A stretch of 64,000 nucleotides of DNA, taken from assembly GCA_002869535.1 (NCBI GenBank), contig PKUK01000009.1:248001-312000 (forward strand), read 5' to 3'. The position numbers were made by a program, and so were the translations under genes. The notes below the pieces were generated by a model. It searched no databases. It saw nothing but the letters and a program-made list of their open reading frames with translations, and had not been told where the DNA came from. Source of the stretch: Arcobacter sp. (GTDB taxonomy: Bacteria; Campylobacterota; Campylobacteria; Campylobacterales; Arcobacteraceae). Shown piece after piece: positions 49,044 to 58,533 of this stretch; within the stretch, counting starts at the first letter, position 1; the number at the start of each line of letters is the position of its first letter.

Positions 49044-49400
49044 CTATTTTAATCTTTTGTTTAACTGTTCATAAAATATATCACTATGGACTTTTTCTTT
49101 AAAGTATAATTTTTCTTCACCTTTAGAATTTTGTATTAAAATATCTTTATTTACCCGCGTAATATTTCTAATATCATCATATTTTATATAAACATTTTTT
49201 GAAAAATCAATACTAAACTTGTTGTTTATTATTGTAATATTATCGTTACACAAACCTTTATATCTTGATTTATAATTATAAATCGTATTGCAAGATTCGT
49301 TTTTATAAAACTTTTCAATCATATCTATATTTGAGGAGTCTACATATAAAACCCATCCTAAAGCTATTAAAAAAGGAGAAAGTAAAACTAGTATTATCAT
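49044..49400 (-). CDS. Small membrane-anchored hypothetical protein
   Basis: A 118-residue protein with one N-terminal hydrophobic segment (about residues 2-19) and a hydrophilic, Lys/Asn-rich remainder resembling a PH-like or beta-rich domain (YIKYDDIRNITRVNKDILI). Three cysteines/charged clusters give no family. It is divergent from the diguanylate cyclase gene and shares its 153-base intergenic region, including the Fur-box-like site. Function unknown. Confidence 0.55.
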   Translation of the reverse strand: MIILVLLSPFLIALGWVLYVDSSNIDMIEKFYKNESCNTIYNYKSRYKGLCNDNITIINNKFSIDFSKNVYIKYDDIRNITRVNKDILIQNSKGEEKLYFKEKVHSDIFYEQLNKRLK

Positions 49401-49486
49401 AAAAAAATTTCCTTGGTATTTTTCCTATTTTACATAAGTTATTATTAAAATTAATTATGAATTTTCAATTAATTAATATTTTATAT

Positions 49487-49501
49487 TGATAATCATTATT
49501 A
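49487..49501. promoter_or_regulatory. Fur-box-like operator between divergent genes
   Basis: TGATAATCATTATTA matches the 7-1-7 Fur motif TGATAAT-N-ATTATCA at all but one position. It lies 53 bases upstream of the diguanylate cyclase ATG and 87 bases from the divergent small-protein gene. A TATATT hexamer (about 49518-49523) follows it. AT-rich sequence raises the chance of fortuitous matches, so this is a candidate only. Confidence 0.45.
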
Positions 49502-49522
49502 TTTAATACTAATTATGTTATA

Positions 49523-49548
49523 TTCCTAAAAAATTTATTTTTAGGGAA
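49523..49548 (+). promoter_or_regulatory. Leader hairpin covering the ribosome-binding site
   Basis: TTCCTAAAAA pairs with TTTTTAGGGAA (one bulged G) and includes the AGGGA Shine-Dalgarno at 49543-49547, just before the ATG at 49554. If formed, it would limit translation of the diguanylate cyclase, for example as a temperature- or protein-controlled switch. The stem is mostly A-U, so stability is modest. Confidence 0.35.
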
Positions 49549-49553
49549 TACCA

Positions 49554-51422
49554 ATGAAAATAAGCAAAAAAATGGCATTATTATTTACTCTAATTAGTCT
49601 TATTATAATAACCTTTATTTCGGGTCTTGTACAAAATAGAATTCAAAAGTCTCAAATACTTGAAGATAAAATAATACAAAGAAATATTCTAAAACTACAC
49701 AATATAATAGACTTCAATAGTGAGTATCTAAAAAAAATCGCATACGAATTTCAAGAAAATGAAAGACTCCGAGATATAATCAATAAATCAGATCATGCAC
49801 AACTTAAAACATATTTTAGTGATAGTAATTTAATGGAAGAACTAAATATCAGTAATTTTTTGATTTTTGATAAAGATAAAAAATTTCTTTTTGGTAAAAG
49901 TTATGATATTAGTTCAAATGAGATGTTGAGTGTCTCAACTGAATTAATTAATTTCATTAAAACTAAAGATATAAAAAAATATATAAATAAGAAAAAAGAG
50001 ATCTTTTATATGACTACCGATTATGAAAAATCTATTTTTGATATAAAAGAGATAAAAAACAGGAACACTCAAACTATAGGATATATATACTTTTCAAGGG
50101 CGATTGATTCTCACTTTTTATCCAATATATCTGATGTACTACAAGAGTATGTCTCACTTATAAATAGTGTGGATTTTGATAAGTTTAACACTATCAAAAA
50201 TAAAAAACTAAATATAAAATACAAAACTGTAAATGTGGATGAAAACTACCTTTTTACATATGTAAGATATTTTGATGAATTTGAGAATAAAAACTTTTAT
50301 TTTAGTATAAAAAGTAAAAGATATATATATCAAGAACTAAAATCAAATATGAATTTTATATTATATTGCGTATCTATTTGTTTTTTACTTATCATCATGA
50401 TATTTTATATTTTTATAAAAATATTTTTTTCAGATAGGATTATCAAAATCTCAAACAAAGTAAAAAAGATCTCTGAAAATAATAACCTAGAGATAATAAT
50501 AAAAGACAACTATGACGATGAGATTTCATTTTTAGCAAAAAAATTAAATGAAATGCTTCTTTCAATAGATATAAAACAACATGAAAAACTAAAAAAAGAG
50601 AGAGATTTTTTAAAATCTGTCCTAGATACACAACAAAATATCATCATGATAACCCAAGGGGATAAGATACAAAGTGTAAATAAAAAGTTTGTAGATACAT
50701 TCACCTCAGAAGATAATTTCTTATCAAATATTGTTTTAGTAGATAATAATACTCAAAAAAATCTTCTAAATATTGCACAATACTACTCTTCAAAAAACAT
50801 CCCTGCAAAATTTCAGATTATGGGAGATGACAACTTTTATTTTACTTTTGATGTATCTAAACTTGATATGGGCAAATATCTAATTTGTATGAATGATGTC
50901 TCTACTTTAAATAAAAAGATATCACACCTAGAAGTAAAAGCTTCAATTGATGGACTAACAAAAATATTCAATAAAGTTGCTATAAAAGATATGTGTGAAG
51001 TCTGGATTGATACAAAAGAGTTTCATCTCTTAGTGTTAGATATTGATTTTTTTAAAAAGATAAATGATACTTATGGACACTTATGTGGAGACTATATTTT
51101 AAAAGATGCCATCAACAATATAAGAAAGATTATCTCAAAAAAAGATTATATAGGAAGAATAGGTGGAGAAGAGTTTATGATACTTCTAGATGAAAAAAAC
51201 AAAGAAAATGCTATAAACATCGCCCAAAGAATAAGACAAAATATTGAAAATACTATTTTTGACTATGGGAATAATTTACTTAAAATAACAATCAGCATCG
51301 GAGTTGCTAAAAATATTTTAAATAAAGATACTTACGAAACTATTTATGAAAGAGCAGACAAAGCTTTATATAAAGCAAAAGATGAGGGAAGAAATAGAGT
51401 GATTTATGAAAAAGAGGAGTAA
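49554..51422 (+). CDS. Membrane sensor diguanylate cyclase (GGDEF)
   Basis: A 622-residue protein. Two membrane helices (about 8-26 and 268-292) enclose a periplasmic sensor region of about 240 residues. A HAMP-like linker (about 290-345) and a PAS-like segment (about 350-455) lead to a C-terminal GGDEF domain. The active-site motif is GGEEF at 537-541 with an intact metal-site DIDFFKKINDTYGH upstream. The inhibitory RxxD I-site five residues before is SKKD, so c-di-GMP product inhibition is probably lost. It makes c-di-GMP in response to an unknown periplasmic signal. A terminator overlaps its stop. Confidence 0.88.
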   Translation: MKISKKMALLFTLISLIIITFISGLVQNRIQKSQILEDKIIQRNILKLHNIIDFNSEYLKKIAYEFQENERLRDIINKSDHAQLKTYFSDSNLMEELNISNFLIFDKDKKFLFGKSYDISSNEMLSVSTELINFIKTKDIKKYINKKKEIFYMTTDYEKSIFDIKEIKNRNTQTIGYIYFSRAIDSHFLSNISDVLQEYVSLINSVDFDKFNTIKNKKLNIKYKTVNVDENYLFTYVRYFDEFENKNFYFSIKSKRYIYQELKSNMNFILYCVSICFLLIIMIFYIFIKIFFSDRIIKISNKVKKISENNNLEIIIKDNYDDEISFLAKKLNEMLLSIDIKQHEKLKKERDFLKSVLDTQQNIIMITQGDKIQSVNKKFVDTFTSEDNFLSNIVLVDNNTQKNLLNIAQYYSSKNIPAKFQIMGDDNFYFTFDVSKLDMGKYLICMNDVSTLNKKISHLEVKASIDGLTKIFNKVAIKDMCEVWIDTKEFHLLVLDIDFFKKINDTYGHLCGDYILKDAINNIRKIISKKDYIGRIGGEEFMILLDEKNKENAINIAQRIRQNIENTIFDYGNNLLKITISIGVAKNILNKDTYETIYERADKALYKAKDEGRNRVIYEKEE

Positions 51423-51432
51423 CTCCTCTTTT
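51410..51432 (+). terminator. Terminator hairpin with the stop codon as its loop
   Basis: AAAAGAGGAG and CTCCTCTTTT are perfect complements, and the 3-base loop is the TAA stop of the diguanylate cyclase (51420-51422). The 3' arm ends in TTTT. The hairpin also faces the convergent gene ending at 51440 and is symmetric enough to act both ways. Confidence 0.8.
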
Positions 51433-51439
51433 GGAAAAT

Positions 51440-52006
51440 CTAGAAAGCTTTTATAAGCATATTTTTTACTTTATCTTGTAGTTCAGGGTTTAGATTAAGC
51501 ACACTTAATCCATGATAGATATCTATAAGTTCCGCTTCATCAAATATAGTATTTCTTTCATCAATACTATAAATAATATCTATTTTCCCATAGTCATATG
51601 TATCTACATTAGTTACTTTTACAGTAAATTCACTATTTGCATAAGTATTATTTTTGATATTTTGAGTCATATCTTCAATAAAACTTTCTGGAATACTTGA
51701 ACTAACTATGAAATTGATTAAAATCTTATTGCTATTTATCTTAATAGAATCAATATCAACGCAGTCATATTGCTCATAAATGATTTTGGTACTCTTACCA
51801 AACAAATCATATATAGGACACTTATCAAGTACATTTTTCTTTTTTAAGTGAGGTAAAGCATCCATCATAGGAAAATAGCTATTAAAAAGTTTAATTTCAC
51901 TTGGAACAGCTTTTGTTTTAAACTGCTCATAGTTACTAAAAAATAGTTTAGCAGAACTGCTCATATTTGCTATATTGTCATTATTTTGTTGATTTTTGTC
52001 TATCAT
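51440..52006 (-). CDS. Hypothetical protein
   Basis: A 188-residue soluble protein with no signal peptide or membrane helix. It has a disordered Asn/Gln-rich N-terminus followed by mixed alpha/beta sequence (INFIVSSSIPESFIEDMTQ, then FTVKVTNVDTYDYGKIDII). No family recognised. Convergent with the diguanylate cyclase gene; whether they are functionally linked cannot be judged. Codon use is typical of the window. Confidence 0.6.
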   Translation of the reverse strand: MIDKNQQNNDNIANMSSSAKLFFSNYEQFKTKAVPSEIKLFNSYFPMMDALPHLKKKNVLDKCPIYDLFGKSTKIIYEQYDCVDIDSIKINSNKILINFIVSSSIPESFIEDMTQNIKNNTYANSEFTVKVTNVDTYDYGKIDIIYSIDERNTIFDEAELIDIYHGLSVLNLNPELQDKVKNMLIKAF

Positions 52007-52094
52007 TATCTATACCTTTATTATATTAGCTTTATTATATATCTGTGAAGTATAGATTAAAATGAAATTTTTGATGAATATAAGTAAATAAGGG

Positions 52095-52125
52095 CTTAAA
52101 AATAGTGTTTTAAACTATTTTTAAG
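52095..52125 (-). terminator. Hairpin downstream of nfo
   Basis: Perfect 12-bp arms CTTAAAAATAGT and ACTATTTTTAAG with a 7-base loop, 12 bases beyond the nfo stop on the minus strand. It lacks a strong U-tract in that direction, so it may be a transcript-stabilising structure as much as a terminator. Confidence 0.5.
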
Positions 52126-52137
52126 AATAGTGAGATT

Positions 52138-52983
52138 TTATTTTTCTACTAAATTATACAAGTCTTGAATTTCTTGAGCCCAAATCTCTTCATTGATAGT
52201 TTCAAGAACCAACGGAATATCATCCATCCTCTCATCATTCATAATAAACCCAAAAGCATCCCAACCAATCTTTCCTTGACCCAAACTATCATGTCTATCT
52301 ACTCTACTTCCTAAATCTGGTTTTGAGTCGTTTATATGCATACCCATTAGGTATTCTCTTCCTACTACCTCATCAAACTCTTTCCATGTTTTATCATAGG
52401 CTTCTCTTGTTCTTATATCATATCCTGCTGTAAACATGTGACAGGTGTCTATACATACTCCAACTCTACTTTTATCTTCTATTTTATCTATGATGTAAGC
52501 TAAGTGTTCGAACTTGTATCCTAGGTTACTTCCTTGTCCTGCTGTGTTTTCTATTACTAGTTTTATGTCATTTGTTGCATCTATTGCTTTGTTCATAGAA
52601 AGGGCTATATTGTCTAGGCACTCTTCTTCACTTATCTTTCGCAAGTGACTTCCTGGGTGAAAGTTTAGTCTGTCTAGTTTTAGGATTTCACATCGCTCAA
52701 TTTCGTGTATAAATCCATCTAAAGATTTTTGTCTATTTTCCTCTACAGGATGACCTAAGTTTATAAGGTAACTGTCATGTGGTAAAATATGTTTTGGTAG
52801 TATTCCACATTTGTCCATCTCTTCAAACCACTTATCAAGAACATCATTTTCTAAAGGTTTTGCTGCCCATTGTCTTTGGTTTTTTGTAAAAAGTGCAAAG
52901 GCTTTTGCCCCTATTGCTGTTGCATTTATGGGTGCATTGTATACTCCACCACTTGCGCTTACGTGTGCTCCTACGTATTTCAT
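52138..52983 (-). CDS. nfo: Endonuclease IV
   Basis: A 281-residue AP endonuclease with a zinc TIM barrel. Motifs include [62 protein letters not shown] and [20 protein letters not shown]. It repairs abasic and oxidised sites. ATG 52983 is preferred because TAGGAAT is placed before it; the frame could begin two codons earlier at a TTG. Divergent from lldP. Confidence 0.95.
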   Translation of the reverse strand: MKYVGAHVSASGGVYNAPINATAIGAKAFALFTKNQRQWAAKPLENDVLDKWFEEMDKCGILPKHILPHDSYLINLGHPVEENRQKSLDGFIHEIERCEILKLDRLNFHPGSHLRKISEEECLDNIALSMNKAIDATNDIKLVIENTAGQGSNLGYKFEHLAYIIDKIEDKSRVGVCIDTCHMFTAGYDIRTREAYDKTWKEFDEVVGREYLMGMHINDSKPDLGSRVDRHDSLGQGKIGWDAFGFIMNDERMDDIPLVLETINEEIWAQEIQDLYNLVEK

Positions 52984-53151
52984 TATCAATTCCTAATATC
53001 TTTTTGTGAGGATTTTACTTAATCTTGGGTTTTATGTCGCTTATTGTTTCAGTTTAGTTCTTTTATTAAAAATGCTATGTTAATGCTACTTTTATCATAC
53101 AAATATCATTTTCTTTAATTAATATTTAATTCTAATTATTAAGGAGATTTT

Positions 53152-54843
53152 ATGGAAATAAGCACACAAGCCCTTTTTGCGGCTCTTCCTATTTTTGTGG
53201 CAGCTATCTTGTTGGTGGGATTTAGACTTCCAGCAAAAAAAGCGATGCCTGTTGTTTATATAGTAACAACAGTTGTGGCCTTTTATATATGGCAAGTTAG
53301 TTTTAATAGAATACTTGCATCTACTGTTCAAGGTTTACTTATCACTATTGCAGTTTTATGGATAATCTTTGGGGCAATATTATTGCTCAATACTCTTAAA
53401 CACTCAGGTGCAATAAAAGTTATCAGAGAAGGATTCAATAATGTAAGTCCTGATAGAAGAGTACAAGTTATTATTATCGCTTGGTTATTTGGTTCTTTTA
53501 TTGAAGGTGCTTCAGGATTTGGAACACCAGCTGCTATTGCAGCACCACTTATGGTTGCTATTGGATTCCCAGCCATGGCAGCTGTTATGATAGGTATGAT
53601 GATACAAAGTACTCCGGTATCATTTGGTGCAGTTGGAACACCTATTTTAATAGGTGTTAACAAAGGTTTAGATGCACAAACTATTGGTGCATCTTTAGAA
53701 GCTGTAGGTTCAAACTGGGAAACTTACTTACAACTAATCACTAGCGAAGTTGCAGTTATTCATGCTATAACTGGTACTTTGATTCCACTATTTATGATTA
53801 TTATGATGACTAGGTTTTTTGGTCAAAACAGATCATGGACAGAAGGCTTATCTATCTTACCTTTTGCTATTTTTGGTGGATTAGCATTTACAATTCCTTA
53901 CGCACTAACTGGTATATTTTTAGGTGCTGAGTTCCCTTCTCTTATTGGGGCTTTAGTTGGACTTCCAATTGTAATATTTGCAGCTAAAAAAGGGTTTTTA
54001 ATCCCTAAAGATACTTGGGATTTTGCTCCAAAAGAGATGTGGCCTGTTCATTGGGTATCAAAACTTGAGATGAACCTTGATGCTATGAATACTAAAGTTG
54101 ATATGTCTTTAGCAAAAGCTTGGGTTCCATATGTTCTTGTGGCACTTATTTTAGTAATTACTAGGGTTTCAGATGAAGCAAAAGCTTTTGTTAAATCTTG
54201 GGTTATTCCTTTTAAAGATATTTTAGGTGAAGGCTTAGGTTACTCTATTGTTCCTCTTTATTTACCAGGTGGTATCTTAGTACTTGTAGTTTTAATCACT
54301 TATTTTCTACACAAAATGGAATTTAAAGAGATGAAAGAAGCACTAGGTGAGTCTTCAAAAGTAATGTTAGGTGCTGGTTTTGTACTTATATTTACTATTC
54401 CATTAGTAAGAATACTTATCAACTCAGGAGTAAATGGTGCGGGGTTTGATTCTATGCCAGTTGCTATGGCAAACTTTGTGGCAACTTCAGTTGGTGATAT
54501 TTATCCATTATTTGCTCCACTAATTGGTGCCCTAGGAGCTTTTATTGCAGGAAGTAATACTGTTTCAAATATGATGTTAAGTCAATTTCAATTTGGAGTT
54601 GCAGATGCACTTGGACTTTCAACGGCTCTTATGATAGCACTTCAAGCTGTTGGAGCTGCTGCTGGTAATATGATAGCAATACACAATGTTGTTGCAGCTT
54701 CTGCTACAGTTGGATTACTTGATCAAGAAGGTGAAACCTTAAGAAAAACAATAATACCTACTATTTATTATTGTTTAATTGCGGGAATTATTGGTCTTAT
54801 TGGTATGTATTATCTAGGACTTACAGATCCTTTAATCAAATAA
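53152..54843 (+). CDS. lldP: L-lactate permease
   Basis: A 563-residue membrane transporter of the LctP family with about 13-14 hydrophobic segments. It shows IEGASGFGTPAAIAAPLM, IQSTPVSFGAVGTPI, GALGAFIAGSNTVSNMM and AAGNMIAIHNVVAA, hallmarks of lactate/glycolate permeases. Lactate import would feed respiration through menaquinone. An AAGGAG ribosome-binding site (53141-53146) precedes the ATG. A strong terminator follows. Confidence 0.95.
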   Translation: MEISTQALFAALPIFVAAILLVGFRLPAKKAMPVVYIVTTVVAFYIWQVSFNRILASTVQGLLITIAVLWIIFGAILLLNTLKHSGAIKVIREGFNNVSPDRRVQVIIIAWLFGSFIEGASGFGTPAAIAAPLMVAIGFPAMAAVMIGMMIQSTPVSFGAVGTPILIGVNKGLDAQTIGASLEAVGSNWETYLQLITSEVAVIHAITGTLIPLFMIIMMTRFFGQNRSWTEGLSILPFAIFGGLAFTIPYALTGIFLGAEFPSLIGALVGLPIVIFAAKKGFLIPKDTWDFAPKEMWPVHWVSKLEMNLDAMNTKVDMSLAKAWVPYVLVALILVITRVSDEAKAFVKSWVIPFKDILGEGLGYSIVPLYLPGGILVLVVLITYFLHKMEFKEMKEALGESSKVMLGAGFVLIFTIPLVRILINSGVNGAGFDSMPVAMANFVATSVGDIYPLFAPLIGALGAFIAGSNTVSNMMLSQFQFGVADALGLSTALMIALQAVGAAAGNMIAIHNVVAASATVGLLDQEGETLRKTIIPTIYYCLIAGIIGLIGMYYLGLTDPLIK

Positions 54844-54845
54844 AC

Positions 54846-54873
54846 AAAAAAGAGGGTATTCCCTCTTTTTTTT
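54846..54873 (+). terminator. Rho-independent terminator of lldP
   Basis: AAGAGGG and CCCTCTT with loop TATT, extended by an A-tract on the left and eight T on the right, right after the lldP stop. The A-tract makes it bidirectional, so it can also end the convergent interrupted gene. Confidence 0.9.
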
Positions 54874-55291
54874 ACCTACACATCTTTTGATTACCTCTTC
54901 TACTATAAATCCCATAAAGTGCCTTTTGTAAAATATGGATTTCATAACACTCTTTTTTATTTGTATCTTTTTTATTTAATTTTTTAACTATTTCATAGAT
55001 ATCAATAGCTTTTTAATTTAAAAACTCTCCATTAAAAGGTTTATGCTTAGATACAAAAATTTTATCTGCATCTAGAACATAATAACTTTTGTGTTCTTCT
55101 CCATGATATTTTACAATATAGTTTTCCATAAACTTTATATCAAAAGGTTCATTATAACTATTGTATAAACCAAAAGAGATATTTGCTCTTTTTTCACTTA
55201 AGTTACTCATTTCCCATGTTCCTAATAAATCTTTAGGTGATATTGCAAAAATTGAAGAAATTGTAAATATAAGTATAAAAATTATTTTCAC
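54872..55291 (-). pseudogene. Small exported protein interrupted by an in-frame stop
   Basis: Codons 1-92 (55291-55016) encode a signal peptide (IIFILIFTISSIFAISP) and a lipocalin/Sel-like small domain beginning LLGTWEMSN. They end NGEFLN at a TAA (55013-55015). In the same frame 46 further sense codons follow, reading KAIDIYEIVKKLNKK and later ECYEIHILQKALYGIYSRR, to TAA at 54872-54874 in the lldP terminator. The unbroken frame suggests a 138-residue protein with a single nonsense substitution, or a gene recently shortened. Function unknown; the LxGTWEM start recalls small periplasmic binding or stress proteins. Confidence 0.5.
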
Positions 55292-55417
55292 CTATAACCC
55301 TTTTATATTAGCTCTTTATTTGATTATTTTATGATTTAATTGATTAATCAGCACTTAAAGGTTTCAAATGGCATTAACCAAAAACTAAATATAATAAATA
55401 AAAACAAAGGTACTTTT

Positions 55418-55981
55418 ATGATTCTTTATTATGAAGAGATAAGTGATTTAAATAGATATAAAATTATGTCAGATACAGTAGTTCCAAGACCAATTGCGTG
55501 GATAGTAACAGATAATGATGGAGTATTAAATGCAGCCCCTTTTTCATATTTTATACCAATATCAAGTAACCCAGCAGCTTTAATAGTTGCAATTGGAATA
55601 AAAGAGGATGGAAGCCCAAAAGATAGCTTAGCAAATATTCTAAAAACTAAAAAAGCAACAATCTGTTTTGTAAACAAAGACAATGTAGAAAAAGTAAAAC
55701 TCTCTTCAACAATGTTGCCAAAAGAACAAAGTGAAATAGAAGAGTATGAAATAGAAGTTCAAAAGATACTTGAAGGTTTTCCACCTATGATTTCTTCTTC
55801 TCAAAGTGCACTTTTTTGTGAGTATTATGACACTGTTAAAATCCCGGGAAAAACTACACCTCTTATTTTAGAGATAAAAAAACAGTTTATAGAAGATGAA
55901 AGAATCAATGAAAAGATGCATATCAATGTAGAAAATATAGGAAGATGTGGTGTAAGATTTAAAGCGATGGTTGACCTTTAA
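55418..55981 (+). CDS. Flavin reductase-like FMN-binding protein
   Basis: A 187-residue split-barrel flavoprotein. The block [27 protein letters not shown] is the FMN-binding signature of this family, and [11 protein letters not shown] follows. Such proteins reduce free flavins or serve in oxidoreductase pairs. Start 55418 is selected over an in-frame ATG at 55340 since AAGG precedes it and the conserved domain begins there. The stop overlaps the convergent fumC stop. Confidence 0.82.
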   Translation: MILYYEEISDLNRYKIMSDTVVPRPIAWIVTDNDGVLNAAPFSYFIPISSNPAALIVAIGIKEDGSPKDSLANILKTKKATICFVNKDNVEKVKLSSTMLPKEQSEIEEYEIEVQKILEGFPPMISSSQSALFCEYYDTVKIPGKTTPLILEIKKQFIEDERINEKMHINVENIGRCGVRFKAMVDL

Positions 55982-57375
55982 GCTTTAGGTCTTACCATCT
56001 CTTGAGGTTTTACATACTCATCAAATTGTTCTGCTGTTAATAGGCCTAAACTAAGAGCCTCTTCTTTTAGAGTTGTTCCATTTTTGTGAGCTGTTTTTGC
56101 TATAAGGGCAGCTTTTTCATATCCAATATATGGATTTAGAGCTGTTACTAACATCAAAGAGTCATTTAGATATTTTTCTATATTCTTTTTGTTTGCACTT
56201 ATTCCAACTGCGCAGTTATCATTAAATGCTTTCATGGTATCACTTAGAAGTCTAATTGACTGCAAGATGTTATAAGCAATGACTGGCTTAAATACATTTA
56301 ACTCAAAGTTTCCTTGGCTAGCACTTACACTTACTGTTGTATGATTTCCCATAACTTGCACTGCAACCATTGTCATAGCTTCACTTTGGGTTGGATTTAC
56401 TTTTCCAGGCATGATTGAACTTCCCGGTTCATTTTCAGGGATATTTAACTCCCCTATTCCACATCGTGGCCCTGAAGCTAACCATCTTATATCATTTGCT
56501 ATTTTCATAAGGTTTGAAGCAAGGGCATTTAAGGCTCCACTTAAAAACACTTCCCCATCGTGTGATGTTAAAGAGTGAAATTTATTTGGATGAGATACAA
56601 ATTTATACTTTGTTTTTGTATTAATATTCAAATTCTCACAAACAAGATGTGAAAAATCTGGGTGAGCATTTAGTCCAGTACCAACTGCTGTTCCACCAAT
56701 GGCAAGCTCACATATATATTTCATACTATCATCTATTTGATTAAGTGCTTTTTCTAACATATCAACATAGGCTGAAAACTCTTGACCTAGAGTAAGTGGC
56801 GTGGCATCTTGTAGATGTGTTCTTCCTATTTTGATAATATCTTCAAACTCTTTACACTTACTTTCTAGTGTAGTTTTTAATTGATTTATTGCAGGGATTA
56901 GTTGAGATTGTATCTCTAAGACAAAGGCTATTCTCATGGCACTAGGATATGTGTCATTTGAACTTTGAGCTTTATTTACATCATCATTTGGATGGATTAG
57001 TTTTTCTATTCTAAAATCTTTTCCTAAAAGTTCAGTTGCTCTTGAAGCTATCACTTCATTTAGATTCATATTTGATTGGGTTCCACTTCCTGTTTGCCAT
57101 ACGGCTAAAGGAAAGTTATCATCTAATTTACCTTCAATAATCTCATCACATACTTTGATTATGGCATCTTTTTTTTCTAGGGGAAGTTTTTGTAAGTCAT
57201 AGTTTACCACTGCACATGATTTTTTCAAATAAGCAAAGGCTTTGATTATCTCTTGGGGCATTTTTTCAATACCTATGGGAAAATTCTCCAAACTTCTTTG
57301 GGTTTGAGCTGCCCAATATTTGTCATTTGGAACTTTTATTTCGCCCATAGTATCTTTTTCTATTCTATACTTCAT
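55978..57375 (-). CDS. fumC: Fumarate hydratase, class II
   Basis: A 465-residue homotetrameric, Fe-independent fumarase of the TCA cycle. Motifs: [59 protein letters not shown] and the signature [11 protein letters not shown]. Length is standard. It produces malate, which may connect to the malyl-CoA-type lyases at the right end, though it is not in the same operon by spacing. Confidence 0.95.
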   Translation of the reverse strand: MKYRIEKDTMGEIKVPNDKYWAAQTQRSLENFPIGIEKMPQEIIKAFAYLKKSCAVVNYDLQKLPLEKKDAIIKVCDEIIEGKLDDNFPLAVWQTGSGTQSNMNLNEVIASRATELLGKDFRIEKLIHPNDDVNKAQSSNDTYPSAMRIAFVLEIQSQLIPAINQLKTTLESKCKEFEDIIKIGRTHLQDATPLTLGQEFSAYVDMLEKALNQIDDSMKYICELAIGGTAVGTGLNAHPDFSHLVCENLNINTKTKYKFVSHPNKFHSLTSHDGEVFLSGALNALASNLMKIANDIRWLASGPRCGIGELNIPENEPGSSIMPGKVNPTQSEAMTMVAVQVMGNHTTVSVSASQGNFELNVFKPVIAYNILQSIRLLSDTMKAFNDNCAVGISANKKNIEKYLNDSLMLVTALNPYIGYEKAALIAKTAHKNGTTLKEEALSLGLLTAEQFDEYVKPQEMVRPKA

Positions 57376-57436
57376 AATAATTGCTCCCTTTTTTTGTTAA
57401 TTATATAACAAAAAACAAAGAGATTATTGAAAAAGT

Positions 57437-58279
57437 TTATTTAACTATTTGATGAAGTTTAGAACACTGTGATAAAAAAACATCAGAGCCTGCCATATCT
57501 TGCATAATATCTTCAAATGAGTGGAAGTGAGCATTATAAACATATATAAAAATCTCATCTCCTCTTTCTAAAAAATGATGTTTCCCAAACTCAGTATACG
57601 CTGTAGCTCCTGCTGCTATTAAAAGACCTTTGTGTTTATTTATATCTTTTATAAAAGGTGGCAACTCTTCCAATGGTCCCAAATCTTCTTGGGTATTAAA
57701 CTTATCTATCATCCAAGTTTTAAGTTGATTGAAAAAGTAAGAGTATGATCGTACAGCACTAACTGTTCCATAATCCCTTAAAATCCCATCACGTCTAATA
57801 AACGAAGCAATATGAAACTTGTTTAATATACCATCTTCTTCAAAACTATCTATTTCTATAAAGTCATGGGCAATACCTTTTGAACCTTTTCCCCAGTTCT
57901 TTTTGGTACTTAGTTTGTTTCCATCTTGGATTCTGTTTGAGCAGTCATTAAATGCACCAAAATATTTTGGTTTTAAATCTACTAATTTATCATTTTCATA
58001 TACAAAATCACAGATTAATCCAACCTCAGCTTCAACTTGTAAGTGTTCTATATCGTTGTGAGTTATCTCATCTGTACAAATGGGAAACTGTGATAAAAAG
58101 CTGTCATGATTTGGAATATAAAAAGGAAACAATCCCTTTGGTGCATCTTTTTCATCTGTTTTTATTACTGAAAATTCATCAGCTTCTCCAGCTTCTCCTA
58201 AGTGGTTTGCAAAGTTTCCTGCAACACCAAATCCTAAATAATCTTTTAATTCATCTAATTTTATATTGTGTCTATTCAT
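57437..58279 (-). CDS. DUF5718 family protein
   Basis: A 280-residue cytoplasmic protein that I recognise as a DUF5718-type conserved protein of Campylobacterota. The segment QVEAEVGLICDFVYEN followed by FGAFNDCSN recalls the fumarylacetoacetate-hydrolase fold (Glu-rich metal site), and LLIAAGATAYTEFGKHHFLERGD resembles its C-terminal core. This similarity is by eye only. No pathway partner is evident. Function unknown. Confidence 0.55.
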   Translation of the reverse strand: MNRHNIKLDELKDYLGFGVAGNFANHLGEAGEADEFSVIKTDEKDAPKGLFPFYIPNHDSFLSQFPICTDEITHNDIEHLQVEAEVGLICDFVYENDKLVDLKPKYFGAFNDCSNRIQDGNKLSTKKNWGKGSKGIAHDFIEIDSFEEDGILNKFHIASFIRRDGILRDYGTVSAVRSYSYFFNQLKTWMIDKFNTQEDLGPLEELPPFIKDINKHKGLLIAAGATAYTEFGKHHFLERGDEIFIYVYNAHFHSFEDIMQDMAGSDVFLSQCSKLHQIVK

Positions 58280-58340
58280 TTTTTTGCCTTCAATTTTTTA
58301 AATTTGTGACAATGTGTTTTTTTGTTTTTTGGATGATTAT

Positions 58341-58463
58341 TTATTTGAGTGAGAATTTTTTCGTGAAGTTTATGTGGGTAGTTAAATTATATTGTCTAAA
58401 AATCTACCTGGGGTTTAAACTCTTCTCACCATAGTTGGCGACCTTGACGAGCTTTTTCATCAT
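58341..58463 (-). other. Possible small ORF with in-frame TAG, in the 58280-58533 gap
   Basis: The 254-base gap between the DUF5718 and CitE-like genes has one odd stretch. On the minus strand, an AAAGGA sequence precedes ATGATG (58463-58458) and a 19-codon frame (KKLVKVANYGEKSLNPR after the first Met pair) that ends in TAG (58404-58406). The frame then stays open for 20 further codons to TAA (58341-58343). The first part has C/G-ending codons unlike the rest of the window. It may be a small or broken gene, a leader peptide, or a remnant; nothing homologous is recognised. Confidence 0.25.
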
Positions 58464-58533
58464 ATATCCTTTCATATTAAATTACAGATAAAAGGTTACC
58501 CTCTTATCTATAAATTTAGCTTAAGAATTTTAA

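Noticed and set aside
58401..58440. tRNA-like 3' end (TGGGGTTTAAAC followed by CTCACCA) in the gap before the CitE-like gene
   Set aside because: The T-stem does not pair and no D or anticodon arm precedes it. It is better described as part of the odd small ORF.
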